Made by a program: the position numbers and the translations under genes. The notes beneath the pieces are model-generated. The model worked only from the letters and a program-made list of their open reading frames with translations. It searched no databases and had not been told where the DNA came from. Shown piece by piece: positions 32,001 through 39,832 of a stretch of 41,874 bases of DNA. The first letter of the stretch is position 1, and every line of letters starts with the position of its first letter. The stretch lies in contig NZ_JADNRK010000018.1 of NCBI RefSeq assembly GCF_015594845.1, positions 1 to 41,874 on the forward strand, in the 5' to 3' direction. This stretch comes from Alkalibacter mobilis (lineage in GTDB: Bacteria > Bacillota > Clostridia > Eubacteriales > Alkalibacteraceae).

Positions 32001-32061
32001 CAACCGGTACCGTAACCGGTTTCATGTGTTTATTTTAACTCTGAAACCCCCGAATTGTCAA
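32001..32061 (-). promoter_or_regulatory. lacI promoter with two tandem CCGG operators
   Basis: TTGACA (32061-32056) and TAAAAT (32037-32032) are separated by 18 bases on the minus strand. Just downstream lie two CCGG-centred elements whose centres are 12 bp apart: CAACCGGTACCG (32001-32012) and TAACCGGTTTC (32013-32023). This is consistent with autorepression. Confidence 0.7.
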
Positions 32062-32378
32062 GATGTTTTATAAAACTATTTGCTTTTATCAATTTTTAAC
32101 CATACGTTTTTTCAATTAACAGCTTTCTTAAACATCCCTTTACTTCATTTCCACAGTTGCAAAAGTGTACTAATAGTGCTGGATCGATATCTATTGGGCT
32201 ATATTTTATTTAAAGTTTACAATTTTAGTAAGGTAAATAACCCCTGATTTATGTTATTATTATGTCAAGTCAGATTAAAACATCTAAACCAAATCATTCT
32301 TTAGATGTTAAATTTCGGGGTATATAATCGACAATATTTATTTTGCGGTTCAATTTTGCGCCTGTTGGAGGAATAGTA
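32062..32378. other. Intergenic region between lacI and the GGDEF/HD-GYP gene
   Basis: No gene is seen here. A 10-bp inverted repeat (AACATCTAAA at 32279-32288, TTTAGATGTT at 32300-32309) lies in the probable 5' leader of the plus-strand gene. No T-run follows it, and I could not assign a confident promoter. Confidence 0.4.
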
Positions 32379-35000
32379 TTGAAAGAGAATGAACGTATGA
32401 TAAAAAATAATGATAGACCGTCTTTGGATTTAAACAGGGAAAAATACGAATCCATTGTCTCCATATCGAATATCGGAGTATGGGAGTACCACGTTGACCG
32501 CAATTATCAGTGGTGCAGTCCCGAATATTTCACCATGCTCGGATATGATCCAAATGATTTTCCCCTTACAGATGACAACTTAAGTCTTGTCTGGACAGAT
32601 TTGTTGCATCCCGAAGATCGAATCGAAGCTGTGCGTACTTTTGAAAACTTCTTGATAAATGACCAGATAGTTTCTTATGATGCCTACTTTCGACTTAAAA
32701 AAATTAGCGGCACTTGGTCCTGGATCAGAGCCAGAGGTAAATTTCTAGACCTTGAAAGCGCAAAAATAGTTGTGGGGACACATGTAGACGTTACCGAATT
32801 GATGGAATCAAGAAACAGGATCAAAAGCGAACATTTGAAACTGGAAAACATCATAAGCGGAACTAATGCCGGGACATGGGAGTGGAATGTACAGACTGGA
32901 CAATTGTTCATCAACGAAAGGTGGGCTGAAATAGCGGGATACTCCAAAAATGAACTTGAACCCACCAATCTTGACACCTGGGTAAATTTAGTTCATCCCC
33001 AGGATCTTGAAATTGCAATGAAATCCATCAACGATACATTAAATAAAAAATCTTCTTATTATCAGGTAGAATATAGAATTTTGCATAAGGACGGTAGCCA
33101 CATATGGATAGATGACAGGGGCAAGGTAGTCACCTGGACAGAAGACGGAAAACCCTTGTGGATGTTGGGTACTCATATCGATATTACTGAAAAAAAACAG
33201 TACGGTGAAGCTTTAGAGCATTCCCACGATCTGATGAGATACATCATCGAACACAATCGAAGCGCAGTGGCCGTTCACGATAAAGACTTGAATTATCTAT
33301 ACGTCAGCCAGACATATCTGGACCGGTACAGAGTATCTGAAAAAGATGTCATAGGCAGACATCATTACGATGTATTTCCGGACTTGCCTCATAAGTGGAG
33401 GGAGGTACACCAAAGGGCTTTAAAAGGTGAAGTTATAAGTGCCGAAGAAGATCCCTACGTAAGGGAGGACGGATCCGTTGACTGGACCAGGTGGGAGTGC
33501 AGGCCCTGGTATGACAAAAGTGGAAAAACCGGCGGCATAGTTGTGTATACTGAAATAATAAACGAACAAAAGGAAATGGAACAACTCATACTGGAAGAAA
33601 AGGAACTCTTCAAAACGACTTTGCTATCCGTTGGTGACGGAGTCATATCAACTGACAAGAACGGCAATATCAAAGTGATGAACCCCATAGCCGAAAAACT
33701 TACGGGGTGGTCTCAAAACCAGGCATACGGAAAACCCCTGGATTTGGTTCTTGATATCATAAATGAAAATACCCGGAAAATTTGTGAAAATCCCGCCCAA
33801 AAGGTTCTGGAAACGGGAAACATAATCGAAATGGCCAATCATACCATTTTGATATCTAAAGACAAAAAGGAGATCCCCATCGAAGACAGTGCCGCCCCCA
33901 TAAAAGACAAGGACGGAAATATAACAGGTGTCGTAATTGTGTTTAGAGATTTCACCGACAAGCGGGAAAAAATCAAAGAAATAGAGTTTTTGAGTTTTCA
34001 CGACCATTTAACGGGACTTTTTAACAGAAGATATATTGAAAATATTATTCCCCAATTGGACAAAAAAGAAAACTTTCCACTGACCTACATGGTCGTGGAT
34101 GTAAACGGACTTAAATTGACCAACGATGCATACGGGCATCAAATGGGGGATAATTTATTGAAGCTGGTTTCAAATATTCTTAAAAGGACCTTTGACGATA
34201 GCGCAGTTATCGGAAGGATGGGCGGAGATGAATTTTGCGTGATACTGCCCGGAGTAAATGAGACCGGAGCAACTTATTTGAAAAGACGCATAAATGCAGA
34301 AGCCTCGTGTGCGAAGCTTGATTCCCTTATCGTATCATTGGCCACAGGTTTTGCAACCAAAAATGTAGAAGATGAAAAGTTCGAAAACATCATGCTGCTG
34401 GCCGACAACAACATGTATAAAGACAAAATGAAATTCGGAAAAACCATGCGAAGCAGAACCATTGAAACAGTGCTTAGAAACATCAACTTTAAATACGACC
34501 AAGAGCAGATCCATACTGAAAGGGTATCCCAATACTGCGAGGCTATCGCCATAGCAATGGATTTTAGAGCTGACGAGGTTGCAGATATAAAGACTGCCGG
34601 TGTACTCCACGATATTGGGAAGATCATGGTGCCTCCCGAACTTTTAAATAAATCTGAAAGGCTGACAGAAGAAGAATTCGAAATAATAAAAAGGCATCCG
34701 GAAATAGGATACCAAATTCTAAAATCTGTCGACGAGTACGCAACCCTTGCCGAAGTAGTTCTGTACCATCATGAGAGATGGGACGGAAGCGGTTATCCCG
34801 AAGGTCTGAAAGGTGAAGAAATCCCATTGTTTTCAAGAATCATATCAGTTGCCGATGCCTTTGAAGCCATGACTGCAAAACGATCTTACCAAGCCACAAA
34901 AACTGTGGAGGCAGCCTTGGATGAATTGTCAAAAAATTCTGGTTCTCAGTTTGATTCTTTCGTGGTTGATACATTCCTTAAAATAATCAGACCCCAATAA
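32379..35000 (+). CDS. PAS-GGDEF-HD-GYP cyclic-di-GMP signalling protein
   Basis: This large soluble sensor of about 873 residues has four PAS-type segments. Two with PAC-like ends (TWSWIRARGKFL, SHIWIDDRGKV) lie at about residues 20-120 and 135-255. A third is at about 265-375 (YLYVSQTYLDRYRVSE) and a fourth at about 380-500 (LTGWSQNQAYGKPLDLV). A GGDEF domain with an intact RMGGDEF follows near 610. An HD-GYP domain completes it, with HDIGK near 745 and HHERWDGSGYPEGL near 795. Both the cyclase and phosphodiesterase motifs look intact; no RxxD inhibitory site is seen five residues before GGDEF. No membrane helix is apparent. GGAGG lies 7 bases before the TTG at 32379; ATG at 32397 is an alternative. 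Confidence 0.9.
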   Translation: MKENERMIKNNDRPSLDLNREKYESIVSISNIGVWEYHVDRNYQWCSPEYFTMLGYDPNDFPLTDDNLSLVWTDLLHPEDRIEAVRTFENFLINDQIVSYDAYFRLKKISGTWSWIRARGKFLDLESAKIVVGTHVDVTELMESRNRIKSEHLKLENIISGTNAGTWEWNVQTGQLFINERWAEIAGYSKNELEPTNLDTWVNLVHPQDLEIAMKSINDTLNKKSSYYQVEYRILHKDGSHIWIDDRGKVVTWTEDGKPLWMLGTHIDITEKKQYGEALEHSHDLMRYIIEHNRSAVAVHDKDLNYLYVSQTYLDRYRVSEKDVIGRHHYDVFPDLPHKWREVHQRALKGEVISAEEDPYVREDGSVDWTRWECRPWYDKSGKTGGIVVYTEIINEQKEMEQLILEEKELFKTTLLSVGDGVISTDKNGNIKVMNPIAEKLTGWSQNQAYGKPLDLVLDIINENTRKICENPAQKVLETGNIIEMANHTILISKDKKEIPIEDSAAPIKDKDGNITGVVIVFRDFTDKREKIKEIEFLSFHDHLTGLFNRRYIENIIPQLDKKENFPLTYMVVDVNGLKLTNDAYGHQMGDNLLKLVSNILKRTFDDSAVIGRMGGDEFCVILPGVNETGATYLKRRINAEASCAKLDSLIVSLATGFATKNVEDEKFENIMLLADNNMYKDKMKFGKTMRSRTIETVLRNINFKYDQEQIHTERVSQYCEAIAIAMDFRADEVADIKTAGVLHDIGKIMVPPELLNKSERLTEEEFEIIKRHPEIGYQILKSVDEYATLAEVVLYHHERWDGSGYPEGLKGEEIPLFSRIISVADAFEAMTAKRSYQATKTVEAALDELSKNSGSQFDSFVVDTFLKIIRPQ

Positions 35001-35039
35001 AGTGGATGCCAAAGTCTAATATCCTTTGGCATCCACTTT
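34999..35039. terminator. Strong terminator shared by convergent genes
   Basis: A 16-bp perfect stem (arms 34999-35014 and 35024-35039, core GTGGATGCCAAAG) overlaps the stop of the plus-strand GGDEF gene. It abuts the stop of the minus-strand small cysteine-rich gene and serves both transcripts. Confidence 0.85.
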
Positions 35040-35248
35040 TAACTATTATTTTTCATACATTCGAAGCTGTCGGCTATCCACCTTCTAAATCTGCAGTTAT
35101 AACAACTTATATCTTCTTCGGCCATTCGTTCCTCTTCGTAATCTTCAGAGAAACGACCACAACTTATCGCCAATTCCGAAACTGCATGGTAATCATTTTG
35201 CCCTCCGTTGTATATTTTCCTGCCATCCTTGAATATCCACTTCGTCAT
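35039..35248 (-). CDS. Small cysteine-rich protein, last gene of the riboswitch operon
   Basis: This 69-residue protein has four cysteines. One is in ELAISCGRF, a CxxC pair is in EEDISCYNCRFRRW, and one is near the C-terminus (SFECMKN). It could hold a zinc ion or iron-sulfur cluster. The ATG at 35248 overlaps the stop of the TiaS-like gene as ATGA, with AGGA upstream, so it is translationally coupled and very likely real. I do not recognise a characterised family. Because the operon is under a Moco-type riboswitch, a role in molybdenum or tungsten handling is the simplest guess. Confidence 0.7.
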   Translation of the reverse strand: MTKWIFKDGRKIYNGGQNDYHAVSELAISCGRFSEDYEEERMAEEDISCYNCRFRRWIADSFECMKNNS

Positions 35249-36006
35249 CTTCCTATCCTCTTTCGATTCAGATCGTTCTTTGAAATGATTTTCCAAGGCG
35301 CTCTCGAGTCATTCCACGCTTCTACCATCACTACAGGTTCATGTTCCCATAAAATCGGCTTTATCTCGGGAATCAATGCAACTGGATCTTTTGGATCTAT
35401 GTCTGAATAATCATCTGTGATCAAACGGCTAAATCCGTACTTTTCGCATATTTCTCCAGCTGGCCATATCCCTTGAGAGTCTTCTGGTTTGATTTTTCCC
35501 TTCAATCTGCCGTCACTTCCATACAACCTGAGTCCACATCCAGCCAATGCACCTATAACTCCTCCTCCGGTACCTCCATGCTCCGACAGATGGATCTCTT
35601 TGCCATATATCGAAGCCAAGTCATAGGCGGCTTTCTTATGAAGAACTGTTTCCTTGGCGCTTTTGCCAAATGAAATCAATTCTTGTTTAGCCGAATCTGA
35701 AATCATGTCAGTCTGCACAAAACACAAACCCGGATCAGAACCCTTGGCAGCATTCCTCTCAAGATAATTTTCACAAAATCCAACTACCTGATCCCACGAT
35801 TCCCATGAAGTTTCCAGCTTCGCGCACATGGAGCTATTATGTGAAGTGTATGGAATGTCCTCATGAACATATAATTGGTGTCGGGATACAAAACCTGCAC
35901 TGGCCAGGCTCTTGATTTTTAACTCAAAGCAAAGCTTTTCCAGCAGTTCTCCAGTGCCTATGCTATCCAGGTTATCCGTATCATCTATACAAATCAAAGC
36001 ATTCAT
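35245..36006 (-). CDS. TiaS-like protein (tRNA-Ile2 agmatinylcytidine synthetase family kinase-like domain)
   Basis: This 253-residue protein opens with ALICIDDTDNLDSIGTGELL, the IDDTD signature of the archaeal tRNA-modifying enzyme TiaS. A glycine-rich EHGGTGGGVIGALAGCGLRL stretch lies at about residues 142-161. Only the kinase-like core appears present; archaeal TiaS has additional C-terminal nucleic-acid binding domains and is about 420 residues long. Bacteria use TilS and lysidine for the same tRNA, so a tRNA role is doubtful. It sits between the ABC binding-protein gene and the small cysteine-rich gene, downstream of a Moco-type riboswitch. The function is unknown. GGGAGG lies 7 bases before the ATG. 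Confidence 0.75.
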   Translation of the reverse strand: MNALICIDDTDNLDSIGTGELLEKLCFELKIKSLASAGFVSRHQLYVHEDIPYTSHNSSMCAKLETSWESWDQVVGFCENYLERNAAKGSDPGLCFVQTDMISDSAKQELISFGKSAKETVLHKKAAYDLASIYGKEIHLSEHGGTGGGVIGALAGCGLRLYGSDGRLKGKIKPEDSQGIWPAGEICEKYGFSRLITDDYSDIDPKDPVALIPEIKPILWEHEPVVMVEAWNDSRAPWKIISKNDLNRKRIGR

Positions 36007-36018
36007 ATGTAAGCCTCC

Positions 36019-37101
36019 CTAATTTGGTGCCGGAGCTCGAATACCGTCTCCAGACAGGATTTTTTCATAGATCTCATCAGTCATTTCATAATCATAAAAT
36101 CTTCTGTAATAGCTTCCAACTTTTTCTTTTAAATCAAAATCTCCAATGTTTTCTTTATATATAAGATCTGTGAGCCACAATATTCCCAGAGATGTCTCCG
36201 TGCTGCTGGGATGTCCCCACCGCGAAACCCCGATTGGTATCTGATAAACTCGACCATCTTTTACCGCGCGCAATCCCTGCCATTTCGGGTCAGAGAGTAT
36301 GAAGTCATCTATACCGCTTTCATTGCATATGATCATGTCCGGATCCCATGAATATATCTGCTCAAGATTGGTATACGTTTTGCCTTCGTTTAGAAAAAGA
36401 TTATCTTCCAATGAAACGTTTTTTACTCCTGTCACACCGATCCATTCAGCTTCGAGACTTCCTTCTACATCGGTCCTCAAAGATTCGTTCACCGAATGGT
36501 AAAGTGCCGGTCTTTCTTCCTGCGGAACTTTAGCCGCTGTGCTCTCAGCCCAACTGATTGCGTCATTATACCAATCTATCATCTCTTGCGCCTCATCCAC
36601 TTCTCCGAGTGCAGTGCCTATAAGTAAAAAAGCCTCCATTTGCTCTTCCATGGTTGTATAATCTATAACCACATATGGAATGTTTGTTTTTTCCAACTTG
36701 TCTTTTTCCGCATCGTTAAAATACATGTCACTTTTGACAAATATCAAATCTATGTCAAGCGCCATGACCGCTTCTGCATTCATGGCCCCGCTATCCTTAA
36801 CAACAGCTGCATCTATCAAAGTCGGAGACATCTCTTGAAGCAGCACGTCCCTTTTCACACCACTTATTGTAGCAGGCATCATGTCCCCGTATCCATACAT
36901 TATTACACACTGGCCTGCAAACGGATCCAAGGTGGCTATGGCATCAAGTTCCGCCGGTATCTCCACCTCACGCTCAACGCTGTCAACAACAACCACAACG
37001 TCCTGCTTTGGGTTTTCACGCCCTTCATTCCCAGGTGCGCAACCAACAAACAACGTTGCCGCTATTAGCGCCAGTGTACTTATCTTAAAAATCTTGTTCA
37101 A
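36019..37101 (-). CDS. ABC transporter substrate-binding lipoprotein, FecB/BtuF/MolA class
   Basis: This 360-residue extracellular receptor has a lipobox ending at cysteine 21 (LFVGC) and two PBP-like lobes joined by a long helix, as in iron-siderophore, cobalamin and MolA receptors. Recognisable parts are VVVDSVEREVEIPAELDAIA near residue 36, MALDIDLIFVKS near 112, WDPDMIICNE near 253 and the SRWGHPSSTETSLGILWL segment near 294. It begins with TTG behind GGGGAGG. Ligands in this class range from ferric siderophores to molybdate and tungstate. The Moco-type riboswitch at the head of the operon favours molybdate or tungstate, as inferred from context only. Confidence 0.85.
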   Translation of the reverse strand: MNKIFKISTLALIAATLFVGCAPGNEGRENPKQDVVVVVDSVEREVEIPAELDAIATLDPFAGQCVIMYGYGDMMPATISGVKRDVLLQEMSPTLIDAAVVKDSGAMNAEAVMALDIDLIFVKSDMYFNDAEKDKLEKTNIPYVVIDYTTMEEQMEAFLLIGTALGEVDEAQEMIDWYNDAISWAESTAAKVPQEERPALYHSVNESLRTDVEGSLEAEWIGVTGVKNVSLEDNLFLNEGKTYTNLEQIYSWDPDMIICNESGIDDFILSDPKWQGLRAVKDGRVYQIPIGVSRWGHPSSTETSLGILWLTDLIYKENIGDFDLKEKVGSYYRRFYDYEMTDEIYEKILSGDGIRAPAPN

Positions 37102-37128
37102 TCAAACCTCCCCTTTCAAATGGTCATG

Positions 37129-37938
37129 TTACAATGTGCCCAGTAATGCCATGCTCCGAATTGATGACCCATCCGTACACATTTCTTTAAAGATTCTTGA
37201 TCTTACTCCGTAAACATTTGAAATATTTTCTTCTGTTATCACATGTTCCGGACTACCTTTGGAGTATACTGCTCCTTCGCTCATCATTATGACTTCCACG
37301 TTCAATCCTTTTTCCTGAAAGTAGAATGCATGAACCGGTGAATGGGTGGCAATAAGAATAGACAGCTTGTCCATCATGTTAAGTTTTACAATGGTTTCAA
37401 GAAATACCAGCTCATTTTTGAAATCCAAATTGGCAGTGGGTTCATCCATCACCAGTAACCTTGCCTGTTGACTCAAGGCTCGTGCCAAAAGCACCAGCTT
37501 GATTTCACCGCCGGACAACTGGTTGTAGGGCTTCTTTGCAAAATCTGAGATCCCCACCATCTCCATTGCTTTTCGGCAATTTTCCATATCCTTTATTCCC
37601 GGTTCACCAAGCTGGCCGACATGAGCCGTTCTTCCCATCATAACGATCTGTTCTACCGTATATGGAAAAACAACCTGGTGAATCTGCGGCACATAGGCCA
37701 TGTGTTTTGCAACATCTCTCCTATTGTATTTTGACAGCGGTTTTTCCATCAAAAATATTTCACCTTTTGAAGCTTGATGAATAGACATGATGTTGTCAAG
37801 CAGAGTAGTTTTCCCGCAACCGTTGGGCCCCATCAAACATACCACATCGCCTTGTCCCATATCAAATGTGACATTTTTGACTACATCTTTTTCAGGGTAC
37901 GAAAAAGAAAGGTCACAAACACTTAATATCCCGTTCAT
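37129..37938 (-). CDS. ABC transporter ATP-binding protein, FecE/BtuD/MolC class
   Basis: This 269-residue ATPase has Walker A GPNGCGKTT, the Q-loop region AYVPQ, the signature QLSGGEIKL, Walker B LLVMDEPTANLDF and a switch histidine in IATHSP. It couples to the FecCD-type permease whose stop overlaps its ATG at 37938 as ATGA. An ATG 6 bases upstream (37944) is too close to the AGGAGGGG site. It drives import across the cell membrane. Confidence 0.92.
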   Translation of the reverse strand: MNGILSVCDLSFSYPEKDVVKNVTFDMGQGDVVCLMGPNGCGKTTLLDNIMSIHQASKGEIFLMEKPLSKYNRRDVAKHMAYVPQIHQVVFPYTVEQIVMMGRTAHVGQLGEPGIKDMENCRKAMEMVGISDFAKKPYNQLSGGEIKLVLLARALSQQARLLVMDEPTANLDFKNELVFLETIVKLNMMDKLSILIATHSPVHAFYFQEKGLNVEVIMMSEGAVYSKGSPEHVITEENISNVYGVRSRIFKEMCTDGSSIRSMALLGTL

Positions 37939-38951
37939 TTCCATCCCCCTCCTTTAGTCTTCTTCAGCAGATAAACAAAAAATGGCGTCCCCAAAATCGC
38001 AGTGAGTATTCCTATGGGGATTTCAGATGTGCTTATAGATCGGGACAAAGTATCTATTAATATCAAAAATGTAGCTCCCAAGGACATGCTCCATGGAATG
38101 AGCTTTGTATTGTCATTGCCGACTATCATTCTGCAAATATGTGGAACGATCAATCCGATCCATCCTATTGTCCCACTTATGCATACAGCCGAGCTTGTAG
38201 ACAAGGTAGCTCCACCAATTATCAGAACCTTGTACCACTTTGCATCCAGACCCAGCGTGGCGGCTTCCTTGTCACCCATGGATAAAATATTTATCTTCCA
38301 ACGAGAAAGGTATATGATCCCAACTCCAGCAATTATTGGAATAAAAGCCCAAAAATGCTTGTACCCAATAGATGAGAGGCTTCCCATGGTCCAAAATGTA
38401 AGTGCAGGCAGTTCAGAGTATGGATCGGCAACATATTTCAACATGGATGTAAAAGCACTGAAAAAGCTCGATACGACCACACCACCCAGTACCAATGTAA
38501 TAGTAGGTGCAGATCCGTAAATTCTTCCTGCCAAATATGCAAGAAGTACTGCAGCCACGCCGAATACGAACGACAACAGATAATTGAGATACCCTCCACC
38601 AAAAACCACTATAGCCAAAGATGCGCCAAAACTTGCACCGCTTGACACACCCAAAATACCTGAATTGACCAAGGGGTTTCGAAATACACCTTGATACGCA
38701 GCTCCGCTTACAGCCAATGAAGCTCCGATCATTGCTCCTGCAATCGCTCTTGGCAATCGCAACTGGAAAATGATAGTCCAGAGTTGATCCGATGAATATT
38801 GGTCGCCGCTATTCCATGGAGCGATAATTGAGAGTACGTCAAAAAAACCGATATGATATCTCCCTACAAACAAAGTCAAAAACATGGCACTTATGGGAAG
38901 AAGCAGAATTATAGATCTTACCAACCACTTCTTTGCTATTGTCCGGCTCAT
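37935..38951 (-). CDS. ABC transporter permease, FecCD family
   Basis: This 338-residue permease has about ten membrane helices. It shows the family patterns RLPRAIAGAMIGASLAVSGA near residue 65, YQGVFRNPLVNSGILGVSSG near 86 and GTIGWIGLIVPHICRM near 265, the last forming the ATPase-coupling loop. The class transports siderophores, cobalamin, heme or, in MolB, molybdate and tungstate. The ATG at 38951 is chosen because GGGGGT lies 6 bases upstream. It is the second gene behind the riboswitch. Confidence 0.92.
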   Translation of the reverse strand: MSRTIAKKWLVRSIILLLPISAMFLTLFVGRYHIGFFDVLSIIAPWNSGDQYSSDQLWTIIFQLRLPRAIAGAMIGASLAVSGAAYQGVFRNPLVNSGILGVSSGASFGASLAIVVFGGGYLNYLLSFVFGVAAVLLAYLAGRIYGSAPTITLVLGGVVVSSFFSAFTSMLKYVADPYSELPALTFWTMGSLSSIGYKHFWAFIPIIAGVGIIYLSRWKINILSMGDKEAATLGLDAKWYKVLIIGGATLSTSSAVCISGTIGWIGLIVPHICRMIVGNDNTKLIPWSMSLGATFLILIDTLSRSISTSEIPIGILTAILGTPFFVYLLKKTKGGGWK

Positions 38952-39005
38952 ATATTTACCCCCAAAAACAGCTATGGAGAGTATCATCCCTCCATAGCGT
39001 CAGTG

Positions 39006-39599
39006 TCAATTATTTTGTCGCTTGTAAAGTTTAAATCCGGCAAAGGCAACTACCGCTCCAATACCCACAAAAAATATGATCAATGAAGGGTTGTCTTCTT
39101 GCGAATCCTGGTTTTCTGGTTCTTGATCACCTACTCCCGATTGATCGTCAGAATCTGATTGTGTCGTAAAGGTTATTTCCAAAGGTTCGGCCATTTTATC
39201 ACCGGATTTACTCTCCAATGCGGTATCCACTATCAAAGTGTAGGACATTCCGGCTCTTAATTCCTCTGCAAATTCAATATTTGCAAAATTTCTTTCATCT
39301 TTGTTAACCGATTCGGCAAGCACGACTTCAATCTCAACTGCATTGCCGTCTTGATCCTTAACTGAGAATGCCTGGATATTCGATTCGCGAACCGTATCAA
39401 AAGTAACATTCTTGTTAAACTCCAATCTTATCGACGTGTCCAATGCGACAGATTCCGCACCATTTTCAACACTGGTGGTTACCAACTCCAAGGGATCTTC
39501 CTGTCCTCCACCGCTACCATCTCCTGAAGCTACAACTGTACCTCCCGCCATCAGAAGGCATACCAATAAAAGTGCCAAGATTTTTTTGATTGTTTTCAT
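39006..39599 (-). CDS. Ig-like domain surface protein with C-terminal membrane anchor
   Basis: This 197-residue protein has a signal peptide (residues 1-25). One Ig-like fold of the SbsA/Big_5 type lies at about 37-145, with PLELVTTSVENGAESVALD, IRLEFNKNV, GMSYTLIVDTAL and PLEITFTT strands. An acidic Asp/Gln linker (about 147-168) and a final hydrophobic helix followed by KLYKRQNN complete it. It would stand on the outer face of the membrane. It is the first gene after the riboswitch terminator and just before the permease, so it may help capture the transported anion or position the receptor. Its exact role is unknown. GGAGA precedes the ATG. Confidence 0.8.
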   Translation of the reverse strand: MKTIKKILALLLVCLLMAGGTVVASGDGSGGGQEDPLELVTTSVENGAESVALDTSIRLEFNKNVTFDTVRESNIQAFSVKDQDGNAVEIEVVLAESVNKDERNFANIEFAEELRAGMSYTLIVDTALESKSGDKMAEPLEITFTTQSDSDDQSGVGDQEPENQDSQEDNPSLIIFFVGIGAVVAFAGFKLYKRQNN

Positions 39600-39653
39600 A
39601 AATCCATCTCCTTATAATATATTATTGCACCCAAAAGTATAAGTGCGGATAAA

Positions 39654-39682
39654 CAAAAAAACCTTCCCATCAGGAAAGGTTT
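39654..39682 (-). terminator. Intrinsic terminator of the riboswitch
   Basis: On the minus strand, AACCTTTCC, a TGAT loop and GGGAAGGTT form a 9-bp stem with one U-G pair, followed by TTTTTTGTTT. The CCTTTCC arm (39679-39673) is exactly complementary to GGAAAGG (39714-39708) at the 3' edge of the aptamer. This gives an antiterminator alternative. Confidence 0.85.
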
Positions 39683-39699
39683 ACATAAAAAACAAAACC

Positions 39700-39800
39700 A
39701 TCGATCTCCTTTCCAAATGGGGAGGCCCAGCCGTTTCCAACTAAACCCTGACGGTCTACGTCCCTAGACATTTCCTTAGGACTTCAACTCGGAGAAGTAT
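39700..39800 (-). ncRNA. Moco/Tuco-type riboswitch aptamer
   Basis: The minus-strand leader contains, in order, CTTCTCCGAG, a small hairpin GTCTA-GGGACG-TAGAC, CCGTCAGG, GGAAACGGCTGGGCCTCCCC and GGAAAGGAGAT. The GGGCCTCCC with nearby GGAAAC and an opening CTCCGAG match what I recall of the molybdenum-cofactor RNA motif. A closing stem could pair TCTCC (39795-39791) with GGAGA (39709-39705). That stem competes with the antiterminator, so ligand binding should cause termination and switch the genes off. Identification is by eye from memory of the consensus. Confidence 0.72.
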
Positions 39801-39832
39801 TGTTCAAATTCTTTTTTACAATTTTCTATTCA

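Noticed and set aside
32279-32309. Hairpin in the leader of the GGDEF gene as a riboswitch or terminator
   Set aside because: A single 10-bp stem without a T-run or recognisable aptamer core is not enough.
36019-38951. Assigning the FecCD-class importer to cobalamin to serve the URO-D protein
   Set aside because: The leader lacks a cobalamin-riboswitch B12 box and instead resembles the Moco motif; the URO-D gene lies in a different regulon.
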